Source: Armatimonadota bacterium
GTDB lineage: Bacteria > Armatimonadota > Zipacnadia > JAUWAU01
Direction: 5' to 3'
NCBI GenBank assembly: GCA_030601885.1
Contig: JAUWAU010000012.1
Span: 118,072-182,071, forward strand
DNA: 64,000 nucleotides
Numbering within the stretch: the first letter of the stretch is position 1; each line of letters starts with the position of its first letter. The notes beneath the pieces were generated by a model. That model ran no database searches. It was not told where the DNA came from and saw only the letters and a list, made by a program, of their open reading frames with translations. Made by a program: the position numbers and the translations under genes. Of the stretch, positions 36,760-44,844 are shown in pieces.

Positions 36760-37779
36760 CTAAGCCTCCACCAGGACCTCCTTCAGCACCGACGCGCAGT
36801 AGTCGCAGCGGTGGCATCCCTTGTCGCAGCTTGTGGTGCGGTGAAACCAGTCAGGTGGGAAGCGTGAGTTGTCAATGACGTACGGCGCGAATACGGGTCC
36901 GTGGCCGGGCTCCAGAAGGTCGAGCAGATTGCCGTCGAACTGACCGGTGCAGTATGCCTCGACCACCTGTCGGGGATTGGCGTGCATCCTCGTTGCGAGC
37001 TTCAATACGGAGAACTGAGCCTCGTAGTGGCTGACATCCTCCGGCCTGACCCAGGAGTTCTGCAGGAACGTGACCCAGTTGTCCGTGTCGCGGTAGTAGT
37101 CCCAGCAGTGTGCCGGCCTCATGTCACTCATACTGACCATCTCGCTGACCTCGCTCTCGTGTGCCACCAGATTGTCGTGGAACGTCTGAGCAGAGCAGAA
37201 GTTCAGACAGCCACTGTTGGCCAGCATATACAACCCCTTGCCGTGTGAGTCGCACCATCCCTTCAACTCAGCGATCCGCTCCAGGTCGCGATTGTATTCC
37301 CGCTGCATGGAGAAGCTGTCGAAGCGATCGCTCATGTACTGCATGCCCTTAACCGTCCCGATGCGCATGTTCACCGAGGCGCGCACCTCGAGGTCGGGGA
37401 AGTTCTCCTTTACGGTATTGGCTATCATGGGCGACGTCGTGGTCACACCATCGAGCCCCGCAACTTCCTGCAGATGGGCGATGGTGGAGCACACGAGATT
37501 CGCCAGGTATCGCGATACGCCGTACCTGCCGTAGCAGGCGGCATTGAAGAGCAGGTCGAGCTTGACGCCCATCTCCTTGAACGCCGCCAGGTCCTGCTCG
37601 AGCCGGTGCTGGCCCTCCCAGTCAACCAGCCCGTTCGCGGCCGTCATTGGGCTCCTGCCGCTCGGCATGTCCAACCAGGGGAAATACACCTCGTCTATCT
37701 GCGGGCGGAAGTCCCGCACGATGTCAACGAGCGGCTCTTCGTCCTCCTCGGGCAACTGGTAGCCGACCGCGAACTTCAC
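36760..37779 (-). CDS. peptidase-U32-like Fe-S protein
   Basis: The 339-residue protein resembles the TIM-barrel part of U32 family proteins (VKFAVGYQLPEED, LDLLFNAACYGRYG, VTTTSPMIANTVKENFPD, VRASVNMRIGTVKGMQYMSD). Cysteines are clustered as NSGCLNFCSAQ and TSCDKGCHRCDYC. Characterised U32 proteins (UbiU/UbiV, TrhP, RlhA) are not proteases but take part in oxygen-independent hydroxylation, with cysteine-bound 4Fe-4S clusters. The GTG at 37779 overlaps the stop of the QueG-like gene (GTGA) and follows GTGGAGG; the longer open frame upstream is an out-of-frame shadow. Confidence 0.7.
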   Translation of the reverse strand: MKFAVGYQLPEEDEEPLVDIVRDFRPQIDEVYFPWLDMPSGRSPMTAANGLVDWEGQHRLEQDLAAFKEMGVKLDLLFNAACYGRYGVSRYLANLVCSTIAHLQEVAGLDGVTTTSPMIANTVKENFPDLEVRASVNMRIGTVKGMQYMSDRFDSFSMQREYNRDLERIAELKGWCDSHGKGLYMLANSGCLNFCSAQTFHDNLVAHESEVSEMVSMSDMRPAHCWDYYRDTDNWVTFLQNSWVRPEDVSHYEAQFSVLKLATRMHANPRQVVEAYCTGQFDGNLLDLLEPGHGPVFAPYVIDNSRFPPDWFHRTTSCDKGCHRCDYCASVLKEVLVEA

Positions 37780-38663
37780 TGTATCCTCCACGGCTTTCGC
37801 TTGCGGAATGGGTTCTTGAAAGTCTTCGTGATGCGGCCCTCCTCTTCGAGGTGGATCATGCAGGCGCGGATGCAGCCTCGCGCGCCCTCCAGCGCCCTCC
37901 CGTACACGTAGACGGGACTGGGCTCCGTGAGGAAGGGATTGTGCTCCGGATCGGGCCACTGAAAGCCGACCTTGCATCGGGCTACGTCGAGCTTGCCCCA
38001 CTCCAGCTCCTTGCCGGCCACGTTGACCTTCACTGTCTCGGTCTCGCTTATGGCGTCCGCCGTGCAATCCCTGACGCAGAGCATGCACCTGTCGCAGATC
38101 TCTCCCTCGAACAGCGGGTCGGGCTCCAGCGGCGCGTCAGTGATGATGCAGGCGAGCCGTTGCCGCGGACCGAATTCGGGGCTGAGAAACACCTTGCCAT
38201 AGCCGATCTCGCCCAGCCCGGCGGCGACCGCGGCGATCCGCAGGTGGATGAACACGTCCGGCGCGGGCCTGTCGGGAGATACGGGCCGGCTCCAATTGGG
38301 CCGCGGCTCGCCCGTCTGCGTCTGGATGTGGCACCAGGGGAAGTTGTTTTGGATCGGCACCGCCTCGTAGCCCTCGTCCTCAAGCATGTTCGTTATCTTC
38401 CAGAGAACCGTCGGCTGGAGGACGAAGTTGATCCCGGCATAGCCCATGCCGCAGTACGAGACGTAGAACGTCCCCTCCTCGATCCCCCGCAGGCAGCCTC
38501 TGGGGATGCGGAATCCCAGGACGATCATGGCCGTGGCGTCGGGGAAGATGTAGCGGGGGTCCATCTGCTTCGGTGCGCCCTCGAAGCGGTCCATTGGCGT
38601 GATGCCCACCAGGTCCGCGCCGGCTTTCTTCGCGTATTCCTTTACCTCTTCAGCGGTAAGCAT
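37776..38663 (-). CDS. epoxyqueuosine-reductase-like Fe-S protein
   Basis: The 295-residue protein is related to QueG and reductive dehalogenase-like Fe-S oxidoreductases: GAGLGEIGYGKVFLSPEFGPRQRL, then ICDRCMLCVRDC (C190, C193, C196, C200), a full 4Fe-4S motif. The second cluster is degenerate, with C230, C264 and C268 visible but no CxxCxxxCP. QueG itself acts on tRNA with cobalamin. The altered second cluster and coupling to a U32-like gene suggest a different role, for example electron delivery. It starts at an ATG (38663). Confidence 0.75.
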   Translation of the reverse strand: MLTAEEVKEYAKKAGADLVGITPMDRFEGAPKQMDPRYIFPDATAMIVLGFRIPRGCLRGIEEGTFYVSYCGMGYAGINFVLQPTVLWKITNMLEDEGYEAVPIQNNFPWCHIQTQTGEPRPNWSRPVSPDRPAPDVFIHLRIAAVAAGLGEIGYGKVFLSPEFGPRQRLACIITDAPLEPDPLFEGEICDRCMLCVRDCTADAISETETVKVNVAGKELEWGKLDVARCKVGFQWPDPEHNPFLTEPSPVYVYGRALEGARGCIRACMIHLEEEGRITKTFKNPFRKRKPWRIQ

Positions 38664-38676
38664 GCCTCATCTCCTT

Positions 38677-38993
38677 TCAGCGATAGTGCCTGTTCAGCTC
38701 CGAGGCGTACTGGGTGCCCACGCTGTCGGCGTGGTCGCGGAGCCACTCGCTGAGGCGTGTGGTGCCGGTCGGAGGGCTATCCGTCACGAGCAGATTCGCC
38801 ATCAGCCCATCCACTTCATCCCGCGTCAGCACCACGTCTTTCACCAAGGCCCCGATCACACGGGATGGTTGGGACGGTCGGGATGTCCGGTGAGGGTTCT
38901 TACCCGGTGGCCGATGTCGAGCAGCCGGCGCGCGATGTACTTGCCCGTGTACCCGAAGGCCCCGGTGACGACGTGGAGCTGGCGATAGTCCAT
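38677..38993 (-). pseudogene. NAD(P)-binding epimerase-like gene with large internal deletion
   Basis: The first 45 codons give MDYRQLHVVTGAFGYTGKYI, then ARRLLDIGHRVRTLTGHPDRP, a Rossmann N-terminus with GAFGYTGKYIARRL, ending in TGA at 38858. In the next frame, starting within the same bases, the last 60 codons of such a protein follow (VVLTRDEVDGLMANLLVTD, then SEWLRDHADSVGTQYASELNRHY). About 170 central residues are missing compared with full-length homologues of about 290. This is a deletion plus frameshift, so the gene is dead. Confidence 0.75.
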
Positions 38994-39012
38994 CCTCACA
39001 TGCCCTTAACCA

Positions 39013-39786
39013 TCAATCATCACCGTCCGATCCGGTCAACCGACTCACCAGCTCCGCGTTCTCTTTTACCTGGAAGTCGAACATGCCGACGGCGATGAAG
39101 TCGGCGCCGGCGTCGAAGGCGTGCTTGAAGCCGGACTCCGGGTCGTCGCGCGCCCCGCCGAGCACCTTGAAGCCAATGAAGGGCTTGTCGATGGACTGCA
39201 TCGCGCGCCTTGCGGCGTCCGGGTCCGCGCACTGGTAGCCGACCCGGTTGATGGTGAGCATGTAGAACTCGGCCCCGAGGTCCAGCTCCTCGGCCCGCTC
39301 GATGCACCACGGCACGTGCGCGCACACCCCCGGCGTCATGCCGAGCTCGCGGATCAGATCGATGAAGCGGCGCAGCAGGTCCGCTTGCCCCGCCTCGAAG
39401 AGCTTCTGCGTCTGGCCGCCCTGGATGAAGGCGCAGATGGCCTTGTGCTTGGCCGCCAGCCGGATGTGGTCCTCGGCGTACTTGACGTAGTCCCCGCCCC
39501 GCGTGCGGTCCGGCGGGATCTGGGCGATCCACTGGATACGCCGCCCGGCACGCTTTTCCGACAATTCCAGCCCCTCGAGGATGTGGTCGAGCACCGAGGT
39601 GAGCGCCGTGTTGATGCCGCAGTGCAGGCACCGGTGCAGCGTCTCGGCGATCTTCTCCGGCGTGAAGTAGTGCTTCATGAGGGTGCTTACGTACTTGAAC
39701 TCGCCGGCGTGGGCGTATCCGCCGAAGGGGTTGCCGGCGCAGATGAGGCGGGTGATGCGATGGTCGGCGATTTCCCGGTATTCCAT
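39013..39786 (-). CDS. TIM-barrel-like protein of unknown function
   Basis: The 257-residue protein has strand-helix alternation of a TIM barrel: LICAGNPFGGYAHA, INTALTSVLDHILEGLE, AICAFIQGGQTQKLFE, TPGVCAHVPWCIERAEEL, FYMLTINRVG, KPFIGFKVLGGA and GADFIAVGMFDFQVKENAEL. The ending G-A-D-F-I-A-V-G resembles phosphate-binding barrel ends. I do not recognise the family and propose no substrate. GGAGG upstream supports the ATG at 39786. The broken epimerase gene lies directly downstream on the same strand. Confidence 0.65.
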   Translation of the reverse strand: MEYREIADHRITRLICAGNPFGGYAHAGEFKYVSTLMKHYFTPEKIAETLHRCLHCGINTALTSVLDHILEGLELSEKRAGRRIQWIAQIPPDRTRGGDYVKYAEDHIRLAAKHKAICAFIQGGQTQKLFEAGQADLLRRFIDLIRELGMTPGVCAHVPWCIERAEELDLGAEFYMLTINRVGYQCADPDAARRAMQSIDKPFIGFKVLGGARDDPESGFKHAFDAGADFIAVGMFDFQVKENAELVSRLTGSDGDD

Positions 39787-40247
39787 TGGCTTGATGCCTC
39801 CGTGCTCGCCCTGGGGTAGTGCCTTTGATTGTAGGGGCAGGAGGCTCCGGTTGAATCCCCGGTCCCTCCCCCCGACGACCCGTGCGGCGAGTCTGCGGCT
39901 CAGCACACCGCGGACATGCCCCCGACTCCCTCTGCATCTCCTTCTGTGATCGAAGCTGCGATTGGATGCATTATAGCCCAAACCACCCCCCCGCACCAAT
40001 AGCCGGCGCCAAAGCTCAGGGACCTGATTCTGGATGCTGCCACTGGGCGCAATGGCGCTGCCGAGATCGTGGGCCGTCGGCGACCGTGCCCCGCCTCGCC
40101 AATGACGAACGCCGCGGGCGCCCTCATGCCCGGGAGCGCGGCGCAGGGAGGGCGGAGGCACTCCGACGGCGAAACCCCATCTGTCGCACGGCCGCCGTAT
40201 CAGCAGCTCGAAAACCCAAGGCGGAGGCGCTGCGACTGAGCGGATGT
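39787..40247. other. gene-free stretch
   Basis: No gene, terminator or repeat can be supported between the TIM-barrel gene and the signal-peptide remnant. Confidence 0.4.
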
Positions 40248-40331
40248 CTATAGCGGGTATGACGTCGTTGCGAGTGCGGAAGCGCCGACGGTCCTGAGGA
40301 AGTCTCTTCGTGTGGGCTTGTGCCTGGCCAC
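40248..40331 (-). pseudogene. orphan Tat signal peptide (gene remnant)
   Basis: A GTG at 40331 opens a 27-codon frame, VARHKPTRRDFLRTVGASAL followed by ATTSYPL and a stop. RRDFLR with a hydrophobic h-region is a textbook twin-arginine signal, but no mature protein follows. It is best read as the 5' end of a deleted gene for an exported enzyme. The 270 bases beyond (40332-40598) hold nothing recognisable. Confidence 0.6.
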
Positions 40332-40598
40332 GTCAGCACCTCGATCGAGCGTGTGGGTTGTTCGCCGTGGCGGGGGAGGAGGCCTGCTGGCCGGAACGCC
40401 GTTGAGGGCGAGGCGGGTTAGCAACGGTAAGAGGGACGTGCGTCCTGGGGGGCGCAGGCTGAGTCGCTTCGCTCGGGTGAAGGGGGCATTGGGTCTGGTG
40501 TCTCGCGAATCGCCCAGCACAGGAGTTGAGTGTTGTGTCGCCTGGATCGCCCCGAAATGGCCGGGCGCGCGGGAGGGGGGGCTGCCAGGGCCGGTCCG

Positions 40599-43202
40599 CT
40601 AGTCGACATCCCGGCCATACTTGGCCCTCTTCAGTTTGTAGGGCTTCGTGCCCCCCTCAAGGTGCTGTATGACGGACGGCCTCACGGTCTCGACCTCGAT
40701 CGCCCCCACTCTATCTAGGTGACCGCCGTCGGCGTCGGCGGAAAGAATAGCGAACGTGTCGGCGTCAGCGGCGACGGCGACTGTGGAATTGTGAGTGGTG
40801 AAGATAAACTGCCGCCTTTCTTTGTCTCCTCGTACTGCTTGGACAATGTCCTCCCAGACCGCCCTGATGTCGAGTGAGTCCTCGGGCTGATCCATCACCA
40901 CCGGAGCGTCCCCTTCGGCCAACGCGAGCACCGTGAGCGCTGAGCTCTTCTGTCCGACGGACAACTGCGCCAGTGGCTTCAACTTGCCCTCGTCGGAGCA
41001 GTGGTACTGCACGACGGGCTCGTCCTCCGGATGAAGGAGGTACTGCCACGATAGGACCTCCGTTAGGTGGACCCTTTCGTCATCCATTATGGCGGCGATA
41101 AGCCTCGCGGCGGCTTGGTCGTTGATCCCGGCCTCCTTCGCCAACTGGTCGGCCCTGCGACGGATGACAAGGTCGAGGAACCTACGGACCGACACCTTCT
41201 GAACGAGGCCCTCAATGGTGCTCCTGCGCAGACGCGTTCGAAGACCCGCGAGGGCCTCGGCGTAGCCTTCGCGGTTAGCCTCCGTACGAAGCTCCACCTC
41301 TATCCGTCCCGAGCAACTCGCATTGAGTTCGGCAAATCGCGCGTGGCGAGCCTGCGAGAGTCGGCTCTTCCCTTCCTGTACGGCGTTGAGGAGTCGCCGA
41401 CGCGCGTCCAGCAGGCCGGGAAGCATCCTGGCTGCCTTCTCCTGATCGGCCATGGCGCGCTTCTCCCTGGCGAGTTGGTCCTCCAGCTGCACGCGCCTGG
41501 CGTGGAGCTTGGCCATGTCTGTGTCAAGCTCTCCCATCGCATCGGCGTAACGTTGCCGAACGTCGCTCATCCGTTCCCCGAAGGCCTCCTCCAGGACCAC
41601 CTGCTCATCTGCTATCAGATCGTTGTAGCCTATGAGCCGTTGCAACTGGTCGACGATGCGCCGGGCAGTGCCGTGTGCGAGGGCTACAGCCAGATTCAGG
41701 CGTGCGTCCGCCTCGAGTCCGCGCGCGTCGCCAATGGATGGGGCTGCGAGTGCGCCCACCTCCTCGCGCGCGCGGACGAGCTGGTCCTTGATCTTCTGGT
41801 GGTAGCCGCGGACGTCGCCGAGCACCGCCTTCGTCTTCTGAACCGCATCCATCTCCAGCGCGATCGGGCTAGCAACTCGCGTGCGGATCTGTTTGAGTTC
41901 CTCTGCCCGGGCAGCAATGCTGGGCTCGCGCTCTGCGATCTGGGCCTCTGCGAGAAGGGCCCGGGCGATCGCTTCGTCGCTCTGACGAAGTGGACCGAGG
42001 AGTTCCTCGTCGAGGAACGTCTCTCGAGCGATCTTCAGGCTTTGGTCCAGCCAGCGCATCTGTGCATCCGTGTCCTCTACGGTGAGTGCGATCTCGCGCT
42101 GACTGAACACGACCGTTGGCATCAGACTCGCCACGTCCACCTGCACTTCCTCTGAGCTTTCGAGGTCCACGACGTGTGTTGGGTTCGTCTGGCCGTCGTA
42201 GGTCCTGCACACGCTATAGCGCGCGCCTGAGGGTGAGTGCAGGACCACCTCGACCTTGCCGCCGAGACCGAGGCAGTTCTGCAGCTTTCCCTGGTGGTCT
42301 GCATGGACGGGCTTGAGAGCTCCCTGAGCGGGGTCAAGCCCTCGGTGCAGCGCGAAGCGCAGGAACTCGATAACGAGTGACTTGCCGACACCCTTCCCGC
42401 CGAGGAGGGCGTTCAGCCCCCGGTGGAGCTGCAGCTCCAGGCCGTCGAGGAACCCTCCCGAGACGCGGATGCTCTCGATGTAGGGGTAAGCAGAGCTCGG
42501 TTCTTGGGGATCGATGCGGATGCGGACATCCGGGTCCTCGAAGCACTGGCGCAAGGCCTCGAAAGACGGTTCCGCGACCTTGAACAGGGAACACTGCTGC
42601 CCCACGGCCGAGACCGAGTGGCTGTCGGAGGCGTGATACTGCGCTACGTCCGGGTAGTGCTCCTCCACCCACTCGGAACGCTCAACTCCCTTGAGATGCT
42701 GGCCCGCCAGGACGTCCGCTCGGGCGCGCCCCCGGGATTCCGCGACGTAACCCGAGCTGCTGTCGGGATGCGGCAGAAGCGGCAAGCCGCCGTTGTCATG
42801 TATTCGCTCCACGACCTCGCCGACCGTGAGATCAGCATAGGCGCCCTCGGTGCCTTTGTCGTCCCTCATCTGCAGGTTTCCGAGGAGCTTGGTGATGAAG
42901 TCCGAACCGCAGTGAGTGGGGAATAGGCCGACGACGTGGAATGGGCCCCTCTTGCCGCCGGGTGCCGATATCTCGACCCCGGGGAAGATCGCCAGGTCCG
43001 TTCGCTTGGCGGCCTTCCTGATGTCGTCGATAGCATCGCCCGTCATGTGGTCCGTGATAGCGATCCCCCCGAGCCCCATCTCGATCGATTTCTCAACAAT
43101 GGCCTTGGCGATCTGGTGGGGGGAACGGCCCTCGGATTCGAAGTCCTTCGATGCCCAGGTGTGCACATGAAGGTCCATCTTGACCCATCGCGTTCCGCTC
43201 AT
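40599..43202 (-). CDS. TrlF-like PHP-domain ATPase (defence-associated)
   Basis: The 867-residue protein fuses an N-terminal PHP phosphoesterase (DLHVHTWASKDFE at residues 10-22, AITDHMTGD, FPGVEISAPGG, ASDSHSVSAVG supplying metal ligands) to an SMC/RecF-like ATPase. The ATPase has Walker A LLGGKGVGKSL, a long coiled-coil middle (about 400-680), signature LSVGQKSSALTV, Walker B APVVMDQPEDSLD and H-loop FTTHNS. This is the TrlF/PHP-AAA architecture found in defence islands. It probably senses DNA ends or RNA and cleaves nucleic acid or nucleotides. An Mrr-type nuclease gene lies just upstream, and a promoter precedes this gene. Confidence 0.88.
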   Translation of the reverse strand: MSGTRWVKMDLHVHTWASKDFESEGRSPHQIAKAIVEKSIEMGLGGIAITDHMTGDAIDDIRKAAKRTDLAIFPGVEISAPGGKRGPFHVVGLFPTHCGSDFITKLLGNLQMRDDKGTEGAYADLTVGEVVERIHDNGGLPLLPHPDSSSGYVAESRGRARADVLAGQHLKGVERSEWVEEHYPDVAQYHASDSHSVSAVGQQCSLFKVAEPSFEALRQCFEDPDVRIRIDPQEPSSAYPYIESIRVSGGFLDGLELQLHRGLNALLGGKGVGKSLVIEFLRFALHRGLDPAQGALKPVHADHQGKLQNCLGLGGKVEVVLHSPSGARYSVCRTYDGQTNPTHVVDLESSEEVQVDVASLMPTVVFSQREIALTVEDTDAQMRWLDQSLKIARETFLDEELLGPLRQSDEAIARALLAEAQIAEREPSIAARAEELKQIRTRVASPIALEMDAVQKTKAVLGDVRGYHQKIKDQLVRAREEVGALAAPSIGDARGLEADARLNLAVALAHGTARRIVDQLQRLIGYNDLIADEQVVLEEAFGERMSDVRQRYADAMGELDTDMAKLHARRVQLEDQLAREKRAMADQEKAARMLPGLLDARRRLLNAVQEGKSRLSQARHARFAELNASCSGRIEVELRTEANREGYAEALAGLRTRLRRSTIEGLVQKVSVRRFLDLVIRRRADQLAKEAGINDQAAARLIAAIMDDERVHLTEVLSWQYLLHPEDEPVVQYHCSDEGKLKPLAQLSVGQKSSALTVLALAEGDAPVVMDQPEDSLDIRAVWEDIVQAVRGDKERRQFIFTTHNSTVAVAADADTFAILSADADGGHLDRVGAIEVETVRPSVIQHLEGGTKPYKLKRAKYGRDVD

Positions 43203-43265
43203 CTCTCGATCAGCTCCCTAAGGCGCCGGGCTGTACAATGCGACCCATAGAGTGGTCGCCTGTAG

Positions 43266-43295
43266 ATTATACTCACGTGAGGTTCGGGCAATCAA
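43266..43295 (-). promoter_or_regulatory. promoter of the TrlF-like gene
   Basis: On the minus strand, TTGATT (43290-43295), an 18-base spacer and a consensus TATAAT (43266-43271) lie about 64 bases upstream of the ATG at 43202. Confidence 0.6.
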
Positions 43296-43321
43296 GTCAT
43301 GGTCGGCCCCCGCTCTGGTCA

Positions 43322-44383
43322 TCAAACGTGCGTGCGCTGTTTATGGGTACAACGGCCGGGAGAGGGCGCGGGCCGTACGCCAAGCGTACCGAGTTCCAGG
43401 ATGTCGTAGCGGTTCTTCTCGATGCCGATGCCGTGCTCGACGAGAAGGGCAGCCAGTTGGTCGCCGTTCATTAGCGCTACTGGGGCGGCGTCGCTGCGGG
43501 CTGCCTCTTCGCGGGCGCCTTTGCTGAAGTCGCTGGTGGTTATGATTAGCCCCTGCTCGTGGGCGCCGAGGCTGCCCCTGACCTGCTGGACCACCGGCGT
43601 CTGGACGTTCTGTTTCCATCTCTTCACTTGAACTGCCATTCTCGTGTGGATCACATCGCCCGTGACGAGCACGCCGCGGACGTCGATTCCTCCGTCGGCG
43701 TGTCGCTGAGTCACCTCGACATCCGGAAAGCCAAGGGCCGCGAGCAGCTCGGCGGCGAGAGCCTCGAACTCCTCCGGAGCCAGGGCGTGGAGCCGTTTCC
43801 GCAGCTCCTCCCTCACACGGCGGTTGTGCTGGTCGATCTGGAACGCCAGGCCTTTGCCCATCCACTCGCTCAGACCGACGTAGCCCCTCCCATGCTGGAC
43901 GAAGCGGGGGCGTTCGCCCCTGGCCTGGGCCCGCTTGATCTCCTGGAGGATGACGGCATACATGGTCGCCTCGGGGGTGCGGCCCGAGGTCGTGATGAGC
44001 TTGCCCTCGAGGGCGAGGCGGGTGATCTCGCGGTAGTGTACGGGCTGCTTGTCCTTTGTGCCCCGAAGTACGAGTTCGGCGGCGTCCGTGAAGGAGTATG
44101 TTCTCGGGGCGCGTCGTCGCTTCTTTGCTGGCTTGTCGGGTACTGAGGGCTGATCACGGCCCCACTGCCGCAGCCCGAACGTGCCGCGAGCTGTTCGGAC
44201 GAATGTGGCGTGTTTGCCCCGCTTACGGATGTCGGTGGTGAGTTGAGCGTTGAGTGTCTGTTCGGGCGTCTTGCCCTGTGGGCGCCAGAGGGCCGACTCA
44301 ATGGCGCGCTTGGTAATCTCGCGATAGTGGAGCGGATGGCCGGTCGATTGGAGCACTTGCTGTGCGGCGTCTTTGCAGGTCAT
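43322..44383 (-). CDS. Mrr-type restriction endonuclease with two HARE-HTH domains
   Basis: The 353-residue protein has two N-terminal winged-helix modules of the HARE-HTH (HB1/ASXL) type: DAAQQVLQSTGHPLHYREIT...FVRTARGTFGLRQWG and DAAELVLRGTKDKQPVHYREIT...FVQHGRGYVGLSEWM. The C-terminal Mrr catalytic fold follows: LAPEEFEALAAELLAALGF, DGGIDVRG (Asp) and MAVQVKRW (Q-x-K), then VVQQVRGSLGAHEQGLIITTSDFS. Mrr enzymes cut methylated foreign DNA, and HARE-HTH modules are thought to read DNA modification. The ATG at 44383 follows GGGGGTG. It is 119 bases upstream of the TrlF-like gene. Confidence 0.88.
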   Translation of the reverse strand: MTCKDAAQQVLQSTGHPLHYREITKRAIESALWRPQGKTPEQTLNAQLTTDIRKRGKHATFVRTARGTFGLRQWGRDQPSVPDKPAKKRRRAPRTYSFTDAAELVLRGTKDKQPVHYREITRLALEGKLITTSGRTPEATMYAVILQEIKRAQARGERPRFVQHGRGYVGLSEWMGKGLAFQIDQHNRRVREELRKRLHALAPEEFEALAAELLAALGFPDVEVTQRHADGGIDVRGVLVTGDVIHTRMAVQVKRWKQNVQTPVVQQVRGSLGAHEQGLIITTSDFSKGAREEAARSDAAPVALMNGDQLAALLVEHGIGIEKNRYDILELGTLGVRPAPSPGRCTHKQRTHV

Positions 44384-44795
44384 GGGACACCCCCACTCTG
44401 GCATTGGCTCGCAGCAGTCAGGTGGTATGATGGGTCTGTTGAGCCTTCAGCTTACGCGTGTACGTCGGCGCACTATGTATGTAGTTCGCCGTGCGGAGGT
44501 GGTGGTCCTGCAGGGCGCGGGGCGGTGAGGTAGGGAAAACGGACAAGGGTGAAGGGTAGAGGCGGAAGGCAAAGGCGGCGGGCCACGGAGGACCCGCCCT
44601 ACAATAGAGGCAAGGAGAGAGGATCAAGGCGACAGGCAAAGGCGCCGGCCCACGGGTGACCGGCTACAGTGAAGGCAGCGGCAGCTCCACCCGCGCGTCT
44701 CTCTGCACCGACGGAATGCTCGCCCTACAACAGAGGCAGGGAGAAGGCAAAAAGGTAAAGGCGAAAGGCAAAGGCGCCGGCCCACGGGTGACCGG
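44384..44795. other. gene-free, repeat-rich stretch
   Basis: It contains purine-rich words (GGCAAAGGCG, GAGGCAAGGAGAG) and the first copy of a tandem duplication that belongs to the 3' end of the next gene. No coding frame is supported. Confidence 0.55.
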
Positions 44796-44844
44796 CTACA
44801 GTGAAGGCAGCGGCAGCTCCACCCGCGCGTCTCTCTGCACCGAC
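44634..44844. repeat. tandem duplication of a gene 3' end (period 132 bases)
   Basis: Positions 44634-44712 and 44766-44844 are identical over 79 bases, with further near-identity just beyond. The second copy includes the last 16 codons and stop of the Gfo/Idh gene. The first is a non-functional copy lying downstream of that stop. Confidence 0.85.

Noticed and set aside
36760..38088. Longer 442-codon version of the U32-like protein
   Set aside because: The first 100 codons overlap the QueG-like gene in another frame. GTG at 37779 with GGAGG and a GTGA overlap is the better start.
44404..44431. Promoter-like TTGGCT-N16-TATGAT on the plus strand
   Set aside because: It would read only into a gene-free repeat region. 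Chance is likely and no RNA could be supported.
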